Shown here: positions 13,601 through 27,699 of the stretch, piece by piece
How positions within the stretch are numbered: the first letter of the stretch is position 1
Layout of the letters: the number at the start of each line of letters is the position of its first letter
Assembly (NCBI GenBank): GCA_933228895.1
Contig: OW121853.1
Coordinates: 120,920,133 to 120,984,132, forward strand
From: Platycnemis pennipes
Lineage: Eukaryota; Arthropoda; Insecta; Odonata; Platycnemididae
Length of the DNA stretch: 64,000 bases
Direction: 5' to 3'
The notes under the pieces: generated by a model
Seen by the model: the letters and a program-made list of their open reading frames with translations, nothing else
Database searches by the model: none
What the model was told of the DNA's origin: nothing
Program-made: the position numbers and the translations under genes

Positions 13601-16600
13601 AAATAAAAATAGTGAAACAAACTCTGACACTTTTTTTTTATATTATTTTCACAGAATTTTTCTGAAATTTCTTGGAATCATGGAGTGCCGCTCGAAAATA
13701 AGAAATTCATCTGAAATAAATTGATATTATACAATTTGTAAGGATAAAAATAGAACATTTAAACAGATTTTTAAACGACTTTTTTTATACTTTTCCATGA
13801 AATATTACAGAAATTTGTTGGAATCAAAGCACGCAGTAACGAAAATAAGAAATTCAGTTAAAATAATTGGTAAAATACGAGTTTTTAGGATAAATAAAGA
13901 GTAAATAAACCTTCTCTGAGACAATTTTTTTTAAATTTGCTGTGAAGTATTGTAGCAATTTCATGGAATCAAGCCACCTACTAACAAAAATAGGATATTC
14001 AGCGGGAAAATGATTGGTAAAATACAAGTTATTAGGATAATTCAAAAATAATTAACACGCCTGGGAGACGATTATAATTATTTCTTTTCAGTGAATTATT
14101 GCAGAAATTTCTTGGAATTAAGTCACGAAATAACGAAAATAAGAAATTCAATTAAATATATTTGGTAAAATACAACTTATTACGATAAATGAAGAATTTA
14201 TAATTCACCTCTAAAGGCGCTTTTTTGTACTTTTGCATGATTTTTTTTTCAAAAATATTGCAGGAATTTCTTCGAATCAAGGATTGCAGTACGAAAATAA
14301 GAATTTCTGCTTAAATAAATTATTATAATACAATTTATTAGGATAAATATAGAAAATTTAAACAGACTGACAAAATTTTTTATATTTTTTTCCATTAATA
14401 TTACACAAATTTCTTGGAATCAAAGCACACAGTAACGGAAATAAGAAATTCAGCTAAAATTAATTGGTATAATACGAGTTATTAGGATAAATAAAGAATA
14501 TATAACCCGCTCCTTAGACGATTTTTTTTATTTTGTAGTGAACTATGCAGGATTGTTTTGTAATCAATCCATGCAGTAACTAAAATAAGATATTCAGTTA
14601 AAAATATTTATTAAAATGCAAATTATTACGATGAATGAAAAAATATATATCGCCTCTGAGATTCTTTTTTATTTTGCAGTGAATTATTGCAGACATTTCT
14701 TAGAATCAAGTGTCTCAGTATTTTAAAAAAGAAATTCAGATGGAAAATAATTGATAAACGACATGTTATTAGGATAAAATAAAAATATTTAAACCGACTC
14801 TGAGACGATTTTTTTATATTTTTTTCACAGAAATATTGCAGAAATATCTTGGAATCAAAGAATGCAGCTCGAAATTAAGAATAAGAAAGATTCAAATACA
14901 TTTTATTACGATAAATGAAAAAATATATATCTCGTCTCTAAGATTATTCTTTTTTATTTTGCAGAGAATTATTGCAGAAATTTCTTAGAATCAAGAGTAG
15001 CGGTATTTTAAAAAAGAAATACAGCTGGAAAATAATTGGTAAACGACATGTTATTAGGATAAAATAAAAATGTTTAAACCGACTCTGAGACGATTTTTTT
15101 ATATTTTTTTCAGAGAAATATTGCAGACGTCTTGGAATCAAAGAATCCAGCTCGAAAATAAGAAATTGAGCTGAAATAAATTGATATCATACAATTTGTT
15201 AGGATATAAAATAGTATATTTAAACAGACTCTGAAAGATTTTTTTTATTATTTTCCATTTAATATTTCTTAAATTTCTTGGAAACAAGGCATGCAGTAAC
15301 GAATATTAAAAATACATTAAAAATTAATTTGGCATAATACGAGTTTTTAGGGTAAATAAAGAATATATAAACTGCCTCTGAGACAATTTTTTTTTGATTT
15401 GCAGACTGCAGAAATATTGAGGAATTTCTGCACTCTGTAGCTAATATCAGAAATTCAGTTGAAAATAATTGGTGATTAATTTATTTACTGGGATTATTGC
15501 AGTAATTTCTTAGAATCATCCGACGCAGTATTTAAAATAAGAAGTACAGCTAACAAATAATTGATATAATATAACATATAAGAATAAAATAAAAATATTT
15601 AAACCGACTATGAGAAAATTTATTCATAATTTTTTCACAGAAGTATTGCAGATGTTTCTTGGAATCAAGAAATGCATCTTGAAAATAAGAAATTCATCTC
15701 AAATAAATTGATATTATACAATTTGTAAGGATATAAACTGAACATTTAAACAGATTTTAAAACGACTTTTTTTATTCTTTTCCATCAAATATTGTAGAAG
15801 ATTTTTTTTATTCTTTTCCATGACATATTGCGAAGATTCTTTGAATCGAGACACGCAGTAACGAATATAAAAATTCAGCAAATAAATTGGTATAATACGA
15901 ATTTATAGGATAAATAAGGAATAAATAAACCGCTTCTGAGACTTTTTAAATTTGTGAAGTATTGGCGCAAGTTCTTGGAATCAAGGCACACTAACTAAAA
16001 TACGATATTCAGCAGGAAAATGATTGGTAAAATACAAGTTATTAGGATAAATTAAAAATAATTAACACCCCTAAAAGACGATTATTTTTATTTTTTTCAG
16101 TAAGTTACTGCAGAAATTACTTGGAATCGAGGATTGTAAATATAGGAAAATATAGGAAATAAATAGAATATTTAAAAAGATTTTAAAACGTTTAATTTTA
16201 TTATTTTTTATGAAATATTGCAGAAATTACTTGCTATCGAGACACGCAGTACCGGATATAAAAAATTCCGCTAAAATTAATTGGTATAATACGAGTTTTT
16301 AGAATATTTAAAGAATATATAAACCGCCACGGAGACCTTTTTTTTTGCTTTGAAATATTGCATCAATTTATCGGAATTAAGCCACGCGATGTATTTTAAA
16401 AAAGAAATACAGCTGGAAAATAATTGCTACACGAATAGTTATTAGGATAAAATAAAAATATTTAAACCGACTCTGAGACGATTTTTTTCTTTTTTTCGCA
16501 GAAATATTGCAGAATTGTCTTGGAATCAAAGAATGCTGCTCGAAAATAAGACATTGAGCGGAAATGAATTCATATCATACAATTTGTTAGGATATAAATA

Positions 16601-17779
16601 GTATATTTAAACAGACTCTGAGACAATTTTTTTTATTCTTTTACATGAAATATTACCTATGGTTCTTGGAATCAAGGCATGCAGTAACTAATATAGAAAA
16701 TACAGCTGAAATTAATATGGCGTAATACGAGTTTTTAGGATAAATGAAGAATATATAAACTGTCTCTGAGACAATTTTTTTAAATTTGCAGAGTGCAGAA
16801 ATATTGTGAAATTTTTGCACTCTGTAGCTAATATCAGAAATTCAGCTGAAAATAATTGGTGGAATACATGTTATCAGAAAAATATAAGAATATTTAAACC
16901 GACCCTGAGACAATTTTTTTATATTTTTTCATAAACACACCAGATATTTCTTGAAATCTAGGTATGCAGAACGAAAATAAGTATTTCTGCTGAAATAAAT
17001 TATTATTATACAATTTGTAAGGATAAGTATAGAATATTTAAACAGACTGAGACAATATTTTCTATTTTTTTCCATGAAATATTACAGAAATTTGTTGGAA
17101 TCAAAGGACGCAGTAACGAAAATAAGAAATTCAGTTAAAATTAATTGGTAAAATACGAGTTTTTAGGACAAATAAAAAGTAAATAAACTGTCTCTGAGAC
17201 AATTTTTTTGAATTTTCTGTGAAGTATTGTAGCAATTTCATGGAATTAAGCCACCCACTAAAAAAAATAGGATATTCAGCGGGAAAATGATTGGTAAAAT
17301 ACAAGTTATTAGGATAATTTAAAAATAATTAACACGCCTGGGAGACGATTATATTTATTTCTTTTCAGTGAATTATTGCAGAAATTTCTTGTAATTAAGT
17401 CACGAAATAACGAAAATAAGAAATTCAAATAAATATATTTGGTAAAATACAACTAATTACCGATAAATGAAGAATATATATTTCACCTCTGAGGCGCTTT
17501 TTTGTACTTTTGCAGGAATTTTTTCAGAAATTTCTTAGAATCAAGCGACGCACTATTTTAATAAAAATAAAGCTACAAAATAATTGATAAAATACATGAT
17601 ATTAGAATAAAATAAAAAATTTACACAGATTCTCAGATAATTTGTTAATTTTTTTCCCTATAGTTTGCAAAAAATTTCTTGGAATGAAGAAATGCAGAAA
17701 CGAAGATAAAAAATTAGGCTGAAATTAAATTAAATAACACAAGCTATAAGGATGCATAATGAATATTTAATCTCCACTC
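10611..17779. repeat. Satellite B array (about 145-bp monomers, higher-order structure)
   Basis: About 7.2 kb of tandem AT-rich monomers. A typical unit contains ATTGCAGAAATTTCTTGGAA, ACGCAGTAACGAAAATAAG, AATTGGTATAATACGAG, TTTTTAGGATAAATAAAG, and CCGCCTCTGAGACAATTTTT. In a sampled part the TTGGAATC landmark is at about 11,161, 11,303, 11,448, 11,595, 11,739 and 11,888. Some monomers are truncated or fused (for example near 12,000-12,060 and its twin near 15,770-15,840). Multi-monomer blocks recur, showing higher-order repetition. The array begins exactly after the AGAGAACCTT edge of copy 1 and changes abruptly to satellite A at about 17,779. Confidence 0.93.
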
Positions 17780-18652
17780 AAGGCCTCCTCTCAAAAAGGA
17801 ATTTCTTCCAACTAAAATCATTTTTTCCCCTCTTTTTCTACTGAAATTGACACTTTCACTTTTCCTTAGAAAGGTTCTTCGCAATTATTGCAAAATGTCT
17901 TAGCCAATGAAAAAAAATTATTCTATGAGGCGTTCTCTCAAAAATGAAATTCATCCTTTTAATTCATTTTTACCACTGTTTTTCAACTAAAATTGACTCC
18001 TTCGCCTTTAATAAAACAGTTCACCAAAATTAACTCTAATTCCTTAGCTAAATAAAAAAATATTCTCAGAGGAGTTCTCTCAAAAATGAAATTCATCCAA
18101 CTAAATTCATTTTTATCGCCGTTTTTCAACTAAAATTGATTCTTTCGCCTCTTCTCAGAACAGATCAACGCAATTAATGTAAAATTTCATTGCATAATCA
18201 AAACAGCATGTAAATAGTCGTTCTCTCAAAAATGAAACACTTCCAACTAAACTCATTTTTATCCTGTTTTTCAACTGAAATGGACTCTTTCGCCTTTTAT
18301 TAGAACAGTTCACCACTATTATTCATAATTCCTTAGAAAAATAAAAAATCAATCTAAGTGGCTTTCTCTCAAAAATGAAATTCATCCAACTAAATTCATT
18401 TTTTACGCTGTTTTTCAACTGAAATTGTCTCTTTCGCATCTTCTCAGAACAGTTCAACGTAATTAATGCAAAATTTCTTAACATAATAAAAAAATCCAGC
18501 TAATAGGACTTCTCTTAAAAATGAAATTCATCCAACCTGATTCATTTCTAACACTGTTTCAACTAAAATTGACACTTTCGCCTTTTCCCAGAACAGTTTA
18601 CCGCATTTATTGCAAAATTTTTCAGCAACATCGAAAAATCTTGCTAAGAGGC
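17780..18652. repeat. Satellite A array, copy 2
   Basis: Six monomers of the 144-bp satellite, nearly identical in order and sequence to copy-1 positions 428-1298. The left edge is abrupt: satellite B (TATTTAATCTCCACTC) is followed at once by AAGGCCTCCTCTC. This marks the breakpoint of the large duplication. Confidence 0.92.
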
Positions 18653-19242
18653 GTGGTCAACACAAATGGGCCCTAAAGCAATGCGTTAGTTTAAATTATC
18701 CTACATCATGAAATAAAATACAATTGCTCAAATTACAATAATATTGGTGACTGGGTTTTTGACCGGATAAGCTGACATGTACCTCTGAATTTCTTTGAAC
18801 GCACCATACGAACTGCCGTACAAGGTGATTTTATATTTTATCGGTGGCAATTCTGCTATTGAGAAAGTCAGTGGTACATCAGGATTTCCCGGCTAGTTCG
18901 CAACCTTTGAAAAGGCGTTCAGATATGAATTCTGAATGGAACGCCAAATTTTACCAAAACTTGGTGTACCAACAACCAAAATTTACTTAAACATACTCCT
19001 TTGGAAACACCTTACCGGAACGAATTTCGACAAATGTTTAAATCATTCAATCATTCTAAATTAAATAACCAAATACAGACGTTAATCCTATTCCTATTTC
19101 ATCATGACTCAATAATAAATATCTGATTACCGATATTCCAGTTCATCACATTCACTTTATCATATACATTTGTAATGTCTCGTCAGCCAATCTCTAATAA
19201 TTCATGAAAAACATTGCTGTAGGACCCATTTGTGTTGACTAC
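18653..19242. mobile_element. Non-autonomous DNA element with 31-bp TIRs, copy 2
   Basis: Same element as at 1299-1917, carried along in the large duplication. The left arm is 18,653-18,683 and the right arm 19,212-19,242. It is about 29 bp shorter because the ATGAAATCATGAATC-type repeats just inside the left arm are missing. The flanks are identical to copy 1, so this is not an independent insertion. Confidence 0.7.
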
Positions 19243-22200
19243 TCGCAATCTATTCGCACGGACTAACAACTATTCATCTGTATAAAAAATCTGCAATTTA
19301 ACTCGAGGGCGTTTTTCAGGGGATTTAGGTGACTGGGAGAAACACAGTCACTTAAGATATTGCGATTTTATGAAAATTAAAAGCAATCTTATTCTTGTTT
19401 TTTAATTGGTCGCTCCAGAAACAACATATCATCACGAAATGAAAAATTAACTTTTTAGCAGTTTAAACGCAAAAGATCACATTATACATCAGATGAAAGC
19501 ATCATCATAGAAAAATTTTCCCGACTCCATTACAAAAAAAATGACGGTGAACAGCTAAGCCTGCTCTTAAACCAAAAAAAAATTATTTTACTTATTTATC
19601 ACGATTGTGGGACAATATTCTGGATCTAATGTGGGAATCACACCTGCAATGTGGGAAACTGCGAGACTGGAGAGTAAAAAAAGTGATCCGCACTTGATTT
19701 TCAAGATCTTCGTTCAAAATCGGAGAAATTAAATTGGCCGTTAGCATCAAGAATCTCTTAACTATATCGCTCAATGATTGTTAGCGATCCCGAGTCCAAA
19801 AAATCTATCATTAGCCACCACAAAAATAAACCCGACCCATTGTCAAGCTGAAAGGCTGATACGGAATTACAAACTCGAGATTCTTTGGGAATTAGAGCCG
19901 TCATGTATGACAACCTTTTGATTGTGGTTAGCGGTATAATTGTCAGAATTCCATCATATTCCTCATAAATCCTGCAGTGATACCATACGATATCAAATAC
20001 GAATACGAAATGAGATGTAGAATGATACATTCCCAACAAAGTAAAAGACAAAATGGAACACACGTTGTTTGAGAAATGAATTGTTTGAAATTATTTAGAA
20101 ATTTTTCATTAATTTCTCAATTGGAAGAAAGTGAAATCTCTAGAAGATAACAATACAATGCCTTATACTTACTTGACCTTAAAGGATTGCAGTAAACGAC
20201 GACGTAGACCTCATCTGCCTAAGTGTTCATTTACACAACTGGAATCCACATTGTCCACTGCAGCTTGCACTTACCATTACGTTCCACGAGAGATGGCTAA
20301 AAAAGGCGAATGAATTTTTCCACTTTTGACTGCAAGCTCGCTAGAAAAAGCTTACAACTAGGAAAAGTTAGGCAATTTCTCTCTGGATCAATAAAATTTT
20401 CCAATGAAGCCAACTTCTAAGCGGCGTCAATACATCATTTCCAGATCGATTGGCTTATACAAAAGTAAAAATACTTTGTGCACGGACTCTTTCTACTCAT
20501 CTATATTTATAACATTTTTGGGAATACATATGTTACAACATGTCTTCATTTACTAGGAGAAAAAACTTGACTATTTTAACTAATACTAATGTAACACAAG
20601 GAGGGTAAGCCGGGAAGAATGGGGTCCATTGCCCGTAAATGGAGTAGAACATGGTCCCAGAAACAAGTTCAATTGGAAGAAATAGATCGTTTTCGACATC
20701 ACTTAGATGAACATTACATGTGTTAGGAAAAATGGTTTGATTTTAATTAAATTAAATTTCATATAATTGCACAGGAATAAAATTGCCAATCACACAGCAC
20801 GCACGCAAGAACTGCACTCATTCAGTTGCAGCGCATTCCATGCCGAGCCCAGGAGGCCGCGCTTTCGGCTCATTATCCTTTATTTAACGTGGCGATTCCC
20901 CTTCGGTCCCCTCCGGTCCCGTCAGGTCTATTCCACGCACTCACTCCCAGGGCCAGAGCAACTACGAGAAATCAGGATCTGAGTAGAACCTACTTCCCTC
21001 TACCCGAATCTCTTTCCCCGCCTAACGCTCACTCTAAAACCTGCTCACTATCTGCACATCTCCTAACAATCCCTACGCATCCCCCACCCCTTAAACCCCA
21101 AAACGCCTGACACTAATGCCTATCGGCTCTGACCCTGTTCATCAACATTCATGCAAAGCAAACATTCATCCAAACATTCACCCAAAAAAATATAGCAATC
21201 CTGAAAGAAATACAACAATGAATATTAGTATTATAAAAATTACACACTTAACCATCAATCACTACATTAATGGGAGACACCTGAAATAAAGGGTGCATTA
21301 TACGATTCACAGGGAACAATAAGGATTCAGGGAAAATTGCATGATAAAACCAGAAAATACATTTCACTTCACACCGGGGGAATATCAAACAAATAGAGGG
21401 CCAAAACACACCCTGCCTATTGGGGAATCTAAGAGCCCGTGCACAAGGCAATGCCGGAGAACCAACGAGACCAAACAACGACAACCGTCAACGACAGACA
21501 GGAGCACAAAGAAGAAGGCACACAAGGGGGGGAGGGAGGGATAATACACAATCTTAGAAACTAAAATAGGCCACGGAAATGGAATTCACATAACACTGGG
21601 AAGGGTTGGGAAAACATTTCATTGTAAAAAAATCAATAATAACAATATTAAATTAGTAAGCAATAACATACCATAAACCTTGAAAACCATAATGATACCA
21701 TAATTCCCGCTGAGGTGCTGCTTCCTTCCTCGTTGATGGGCGTGGCAGTCCGGGGCGATAATTCTCCTGAGGAGAGAGCGGGTTAATACACAAAAAAATT
21801 GAACACAAACATGAAAACTGAATGCAATTGTTTGCTCACATTTAATGAAGTGAATTAATTCTCTAAGGTAGAGAAAAGAAATGGGCCCCGGAATCATTGT
21901 ACATTCACCAGAGTGGAAAGTACTCAGATCCAAGGACAACAATTCCTTTTAAATTTAGAAACACTAGAGCAAACAATGCATCCAAACACAGTGAATAACT
22001 TATAACGCTACGACCTGTCAGAAAGTTACGAAGGGCCAGAAGGGCCAGAGAAAAAAACTAGCCATTTCTGTGGAATCCTACTCTCTGAATCTGCTCTGAT
22101 GTCCTGTAAGGAGAAAGCATTAGTACAAACAACAAATATATGAAATGCACTGAATGCCAAGGTGCTCACATTTAATGGAGAAATCGAAAACATGCCGTTA

Positions 22201-25200
22201 AAGCAAGGAAGGAAATGGAACCCAGGAAGTAAGCACACCTCACATTTCAAATGGAGGTACTTCCATCCCCGGATACCAATCCCAGAAATTTAGAGAAACT
22301 AGAGCATCCTCTGCATCCAAACACTAGATTTAACATTATAATAATAAACTAACGCATCGACATGCAAAACCTACAATACGATGGGCCTTAAGGGCCACGA
22401 CAATAACTAAACCCAAATGTTTCGACCTTATCTGCATTAACCTACCCTCTGCAATAACGCATGCCCCTCCCCCCCACCAATTACCTGTAGAAAAAGAGAT
22501 GATTAGTGCAGACATACATAGGATATAGTAAACAATGGGATGCACGCATGAAATAAATACCATAAAAACAATGCATAGGTCACATTCAAGTTATAATAAT
22601 TACATTCAAAATATACCACAATTAATTGCAATTATCAATATCATTTTTCATTACCCACAGTATATACCAATATACCAATATTTGTCATCATATTACAATA
22701 CACACTTCGTCACGCACCATATCTCAATGATGCCTTTATCCCATACACTTATTTCCTATACCAAGTACCAATGAATAGGGCCCCATCACTTGGTACTTCT
22801 ACCATGTGATGCATTTTAGCACCAAGTATCATGCAGTGCATGAATATATTTACACACCTTTGGTACCAATTGAACGACTCTTCGTGGCCACGTCGAGTCG
22901 TTTATTTGAGCGCAAGGCTCATTTCTTACACTTGCCATGGCTTAATCCTCACATATAACTTAAATTAGCACATCTTAATTTAGCACAATACACCATTTAG
23001 AACTTAAATTAATACAAGTATCACTCAGAACAACTCACCAGGAGTTTATCAACCTGAAAGTCAATGGCATTAACGTGATCTTATATTACCATCGTGGAGT
23101 TTACCATTACCATGGTTACTGTCCATCTCGCTGTTCAGGAACACACCTGCTCCTGCCATGCTCCTTTTATCTCCGCCCCTCCCCTTCTCCATTGGCTTGT
23201 CGTATTTTTCTCCATCTCTCCATCTAGTCTTCACATCCAAGCTCCAGGGGCTGCTCATTTATACCTCCTGGCGCCTGTATGTTCTATCGCAACACTTTTA
23301 CCTGCAACGACAGAGGAATAGTTGTCTGAAATCCATGTCTGTTTAAATGCACACGCAAAACAATCAGAATACTGAATAGAAGAAGCGAGTTTGTCAGATA
23401 ATACTCATTGTTATGTATTTATGATATTCTGAATACTCATTTTTAAGTAGGTATAATAATATTAACATGTTGGTATAATAATGCTAACATACTTGTTTTG
23501 CAGGGATATGTTGGTTGTAAAATCTTATTTTCATCGAGCATGGGCGATAAGAGGAAAATTAGCGTCTGCATAAGTACATTTTGGAACCCCTGACCGCCGC
23601 GTCAGACAAAAGTACGACGTTGACGTTCACTAGTGCAAGGATAATAATTTCCACCCTGACGACTTTTATTCTTATACCTATCTTGAATCTCTGCTATCAC
23701 TACGGTGCTTCGGAGCAAGTATCATGCATGACAAATCATCACGTAATGTTGCTATAAATTAATTGGAGTAGTGTGAGGGAGAATTTCTCATTCAATACAC
23801 AATTTCTTCAAGTGAGCCACCAACGTCGGATGACGAGGGTCTGGCAATTAAATATTCCCTGAGGCATAAAAATCGGATTCAGTCTATTGCCGTTGGGATA
23901 GAATACTGCTCCAAAAGTTCTGTTTCACCCTCTAGTCCTGGATATTGAAAACTGGCTCAAAAGGTGGATGATCTAAGCATGATAGTCTTCAGCTAGTTGG
24001 TTCAAGAAAAGTGTCAAAGCACCAAATATATAATAAACGCGTAAGGCTGAGAAACCTGAATCCGGCTAGAGAGGATCTATGGACAGCACCTCCTCGGTCA
24101 ATAACCAGCAATTAAGCCATAATTAATTAGTTGGGGATTTCAAAGTTTTGACGTGGAATGGCCGTGCATTATTCATAGAAGGTAAGCGACAAGATGACAA
24201 AAAAATGTTTAATACTTCGATAAATATTTTAAGATAGGACTTCGCATCCTACGCAATCGCAAAACTGGACGAAAAGGTGATTTCATAAATTTACTTATTG
24301 AGGAATTGCAATTCACTGAAAAGTGCTGGAAAGCCAAGACCCGGGATCAGAGGATTCATAGAGAACATGTGTGTCTGATATACGACGCTGCTTTTGCCAG
24401 ATAATTTGAGAATACAAGATGCTGGCCTCAAATGTCCACGCATTGCTGAATGCAAGAAAACTAGAAGAAGATGAAAACTAAATACCAGAGGATGGACTTT
24501 ACATCCCAGAGATGTACGAAGCTAGGCTGAAAACGGACATTTGTTACAAAAAAGCTGCAAAAATCAAGATTGACACAAAATTCATATTTATGTTTCATGA
24601 ACAGTACAGCAAAATGACAACCATAGAGATATTACCTGATATATCTGGAGAGACAATATGTATTCCCATGGCAAAGCATGACTACTGTGCAAACGAAGTC
24701 TCATTTTCAAAAATCATGATAAAAACAACCTAAAATTGGTATATCCCAATGCTTTTTCTCACATGCTTTGAGATAAATGATGACACACGGCAAATGGCCA
24801 ACCAGACTCCGAACAACGAGAAAAACCTATTTATCATCAATTATATCGACATCTTTTTCCACAATGGAAGTTCAATTTGTGATTATGCATTATACTTAAA
24901 TGATACGTGACACGAGATTAGGGATAGCAATAGAACGATTATATTTTGGACAGGAAATGAAGACAACGATGCTCGTCTCATGAGAAGGAGAAGCAGCTAA
25001 GCTAAAGATGAAGATTAATTCAATATCAACACCTCATATCTTATTACAATCCGATTTCAATAAAATAATCCACGATTGACTGTAATAACAGCGTCAATCA
25101 TCCCATCAGCCCGGTCTGGATCACGATAAACCAACTTCTCCCGAGATGTTGATACGTTATACACTACACCAACAATATCTGCGGATTAACATTGTGGAGA

Positions 25201-27480
25201 CGGAGTTAACGTTTAACAACCTTTCAATAAACTTTGTTCAGTCTTATGATACTTCTGGGAAGCACATTTTTCACTGTATAACTACGCTCATGTTAAAACC
25301 GTGATAACATTCTGAAAACACTGTTCTGAATCTAAACGGACCTACCTGGAGGTAAAATTGGAGCTCAAAATATGATTGTAATGAGCAGAACGCATGTACA
25401 TGAGAAACGTATATGTGCAGTAGGGTAGTAGATTCAGTTCCTATCCTCATTCCCTAAAAGTATCGTATAATGACCTTTCCAGAAAATAAACCACACATTT
25501 CATAAGTTTGAACGACACCTGTTTTTTCCCAGAAATGTCTGCCACCCATTAAATAACTCAACTTCAGTCAAATGGCACATCTCTAGAGCCCTCTTTTGGA
25601 TTGGATAGAAACCGCGACCTAGTGATCCTGTTCAAATATCATAGCAATACAGCAGTGGTTGAAACAATACTACGTCCACGAAGTTAGCGTCGGTAAATTG
25701 TCAATACCCACTAATAATCACTATTCATAATCATAATGCACTGAAAACCACTATCAAAGATGCCCATATTTCCACTTTCTATAGAAGAAATTAATATTTT
25801 CCATTCGTGAATTTAAAAAGAAAATTCAAAATTTTAAACCTCTCAGTTGCAAACGTATACGATATTAACTCATAACTAATAAACCTGGACCAACGTCAAA
25901 GAAATAATTCTGAAATAAACAAATTGTACTCACCGTTGCTTTCCTCACCGAGTCGCGTCGTAAACTGAACCAAAGCGCCAAAGCTCAGCGGACCTTGGTG
26001 ATCACGGTGCAAGCTGGAGTGACGTCATTGAAAAACTAATCAATTTTTGAGTAAATTCTAATGTTCATTGCGTAAAATTGAAAAAATAAATTTCAATGCT
26101 GAGAAAAAAAATAATTCCAATTTTGAGACTTATATGATAGCACCTTATGGTTTAAAAGCTTGAGAAAAAAAATAATTTTTATGTAATTCAGAGCCACCTA
26201 CTGACAACTACCCAAACCACGATCATACATGATCAAATATTGCTGTTTTCAAATTATTGGGAATATCAGGGACAAGGGACGAAATGTTTACTTCACCGCT
26301 TGAATTGCAAAAATATATCCCCAAAATTAGCAAAGATAAAAGTGGAACAGCATTGAAAGACTTGATCACTTCTCTGTATCGCCACCGAAGATTAGCTACA
26401 TGTAGTTTCACCAATTGTTAAGGCTAATGCTAATGGTAGGTTAGATACGCCTACACTCAGATTCACCACGGATTTAAGTACGTACAGAAACGGTCGTGAG
26501 ATTTCTATGAATATATACCGTTTCTTACGTACTAACGACGAAAGTATTTCTTTATCAGAGGCTACGTAGTGAGTGAGTTCAATCCGCATCAAATTAACAT
26601 TTCAACAAGGACACACAAGAGAAAGATTCCGTATATATTGTCAAATTATTGAGTGGCCACAGCTAATTTTATGGTGCACATCAAACTTAATTGTTAAATC
26701 ACACTCTTCGTAGTGACGATTGCACTCATTCTTGGGCCAAGTAAAATCCAATGGAAGTTGTGATTAATATGACTGCAAAAGCGTAGAAAATTAGTTTAAA
26801 TGCGAAGATAACTAGGCTCAGACGTTTAAATATTTGCGAAATATTTGCGTCCTAGATTAAGCCGGAGTTTGTGACTTTCAAAGGGGATTTCTCCACCCCA
26901 TTTTTTTACCAACTAAAGTCCCTGTACTTCCCACCCACCCGGTCGAGTTGCTTTTTAGCCTCAAGATCTTTGAAGCTACATTTTCGCAGATTTTAAGCGT
27001 TTCTGATTCTAATTCAATTAAGTCGATTTTAATACTACCACTGATCCTAATTTATCAGCACTCAACATCTATTTACTGATATTTTTCCTGCAATAGCATT
27101 TACAAACCGGTCCAAAATTTTCCATTCATACTATTCTACATTTAATACAGTTCAGGGGCACTATGGATATTTGTTTAAATTCTTTACCCCATTTCCTTCC
27201 AATTGCAATGTGACTATGCTAAAGCCACTTGAATCACTTAAAGTACCTTTCCATATCACCATCACTCCTTTCTTGCTGCAAGGTCCCATAGTACTTGCTG
27301 CATTCCCTGTGAGCTGATCCCTGAAATAAACTTATAAATTCATAAACTAAATAGTGCTTCTTTTTCTTGCACATCACCTTTTATTTCTCTCTTCTTTGGA
27401 GAAGCATTTAGAGTAGCAGGATGCTATTTCTTGAGAAAAACTCTCAAAAGCCCCTTCTCCATTGGCATCTCCATTGAAAC
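19243..27480. other. Non-satellite arm of duplication copy 2, no gene recognised
   Basis: Counterpart of 1918-10,179. Short ORFs only. The same GC-richer patches (about 20,810-21,120 and 21,410-21,540), degenerate 390-bp repeats (about 21,810-22,545) and small palindromes are present. No intact gene is supported. Confidence 0.6.
24250..24733 (+). other. Possible decayed coding remnant, copy 2
   Basis: Counterpart of 6915-7390. The downstream frame is open from an ATG at 24,512 to a stop at 24,733 (73 codons, includes KIKIDTKFIFMFHEQY and ILPDISGETICIP). In copy 1 the frame is shortened by a changed start region and a new stop. The upstream frame (FINLLIEELQFTEKCW ... YDAAFAR) ends in a stop near 24,402. 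I recognise no domain; the difference between the copies argues against selection on a protein. Confidence 0.2.
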
Positions 27481-27699
27481 CTATCATGTCTTGAGCAGGG
27501 AGTTACCTGCAGAGTAAAGGTGAAACATTGACTGTCAATGATTGGGTAGAGACCTCTCCAAATTCACCACTATGATGATTTGGACTGCACTTTTTGTCAA
27601 TCACTATCATCCACTGAATTCAGCTCCACTCAGTGCATTCTGCAAATCATATTTTACTTTTAAAAATTAATAATTTCTCATAACTAAAATTAAGAGAAC

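Noticed and set aside
10592..15141. Series of minus-strand ORFs of 60-90 codons in satellite B
   Set aside because: They are similar because the DNA is a tandem satellite; composition is Phe/Ile/Lys-rich from AT-rich repeats and no coding constraint is visible.
10611..17779. Hammerhead ribozymes in the satellites
   Set aside because: I looked for CTGATGA...GAAA in both strands of the monomers and saw none; CTGAGAC boxes do not fit the core.
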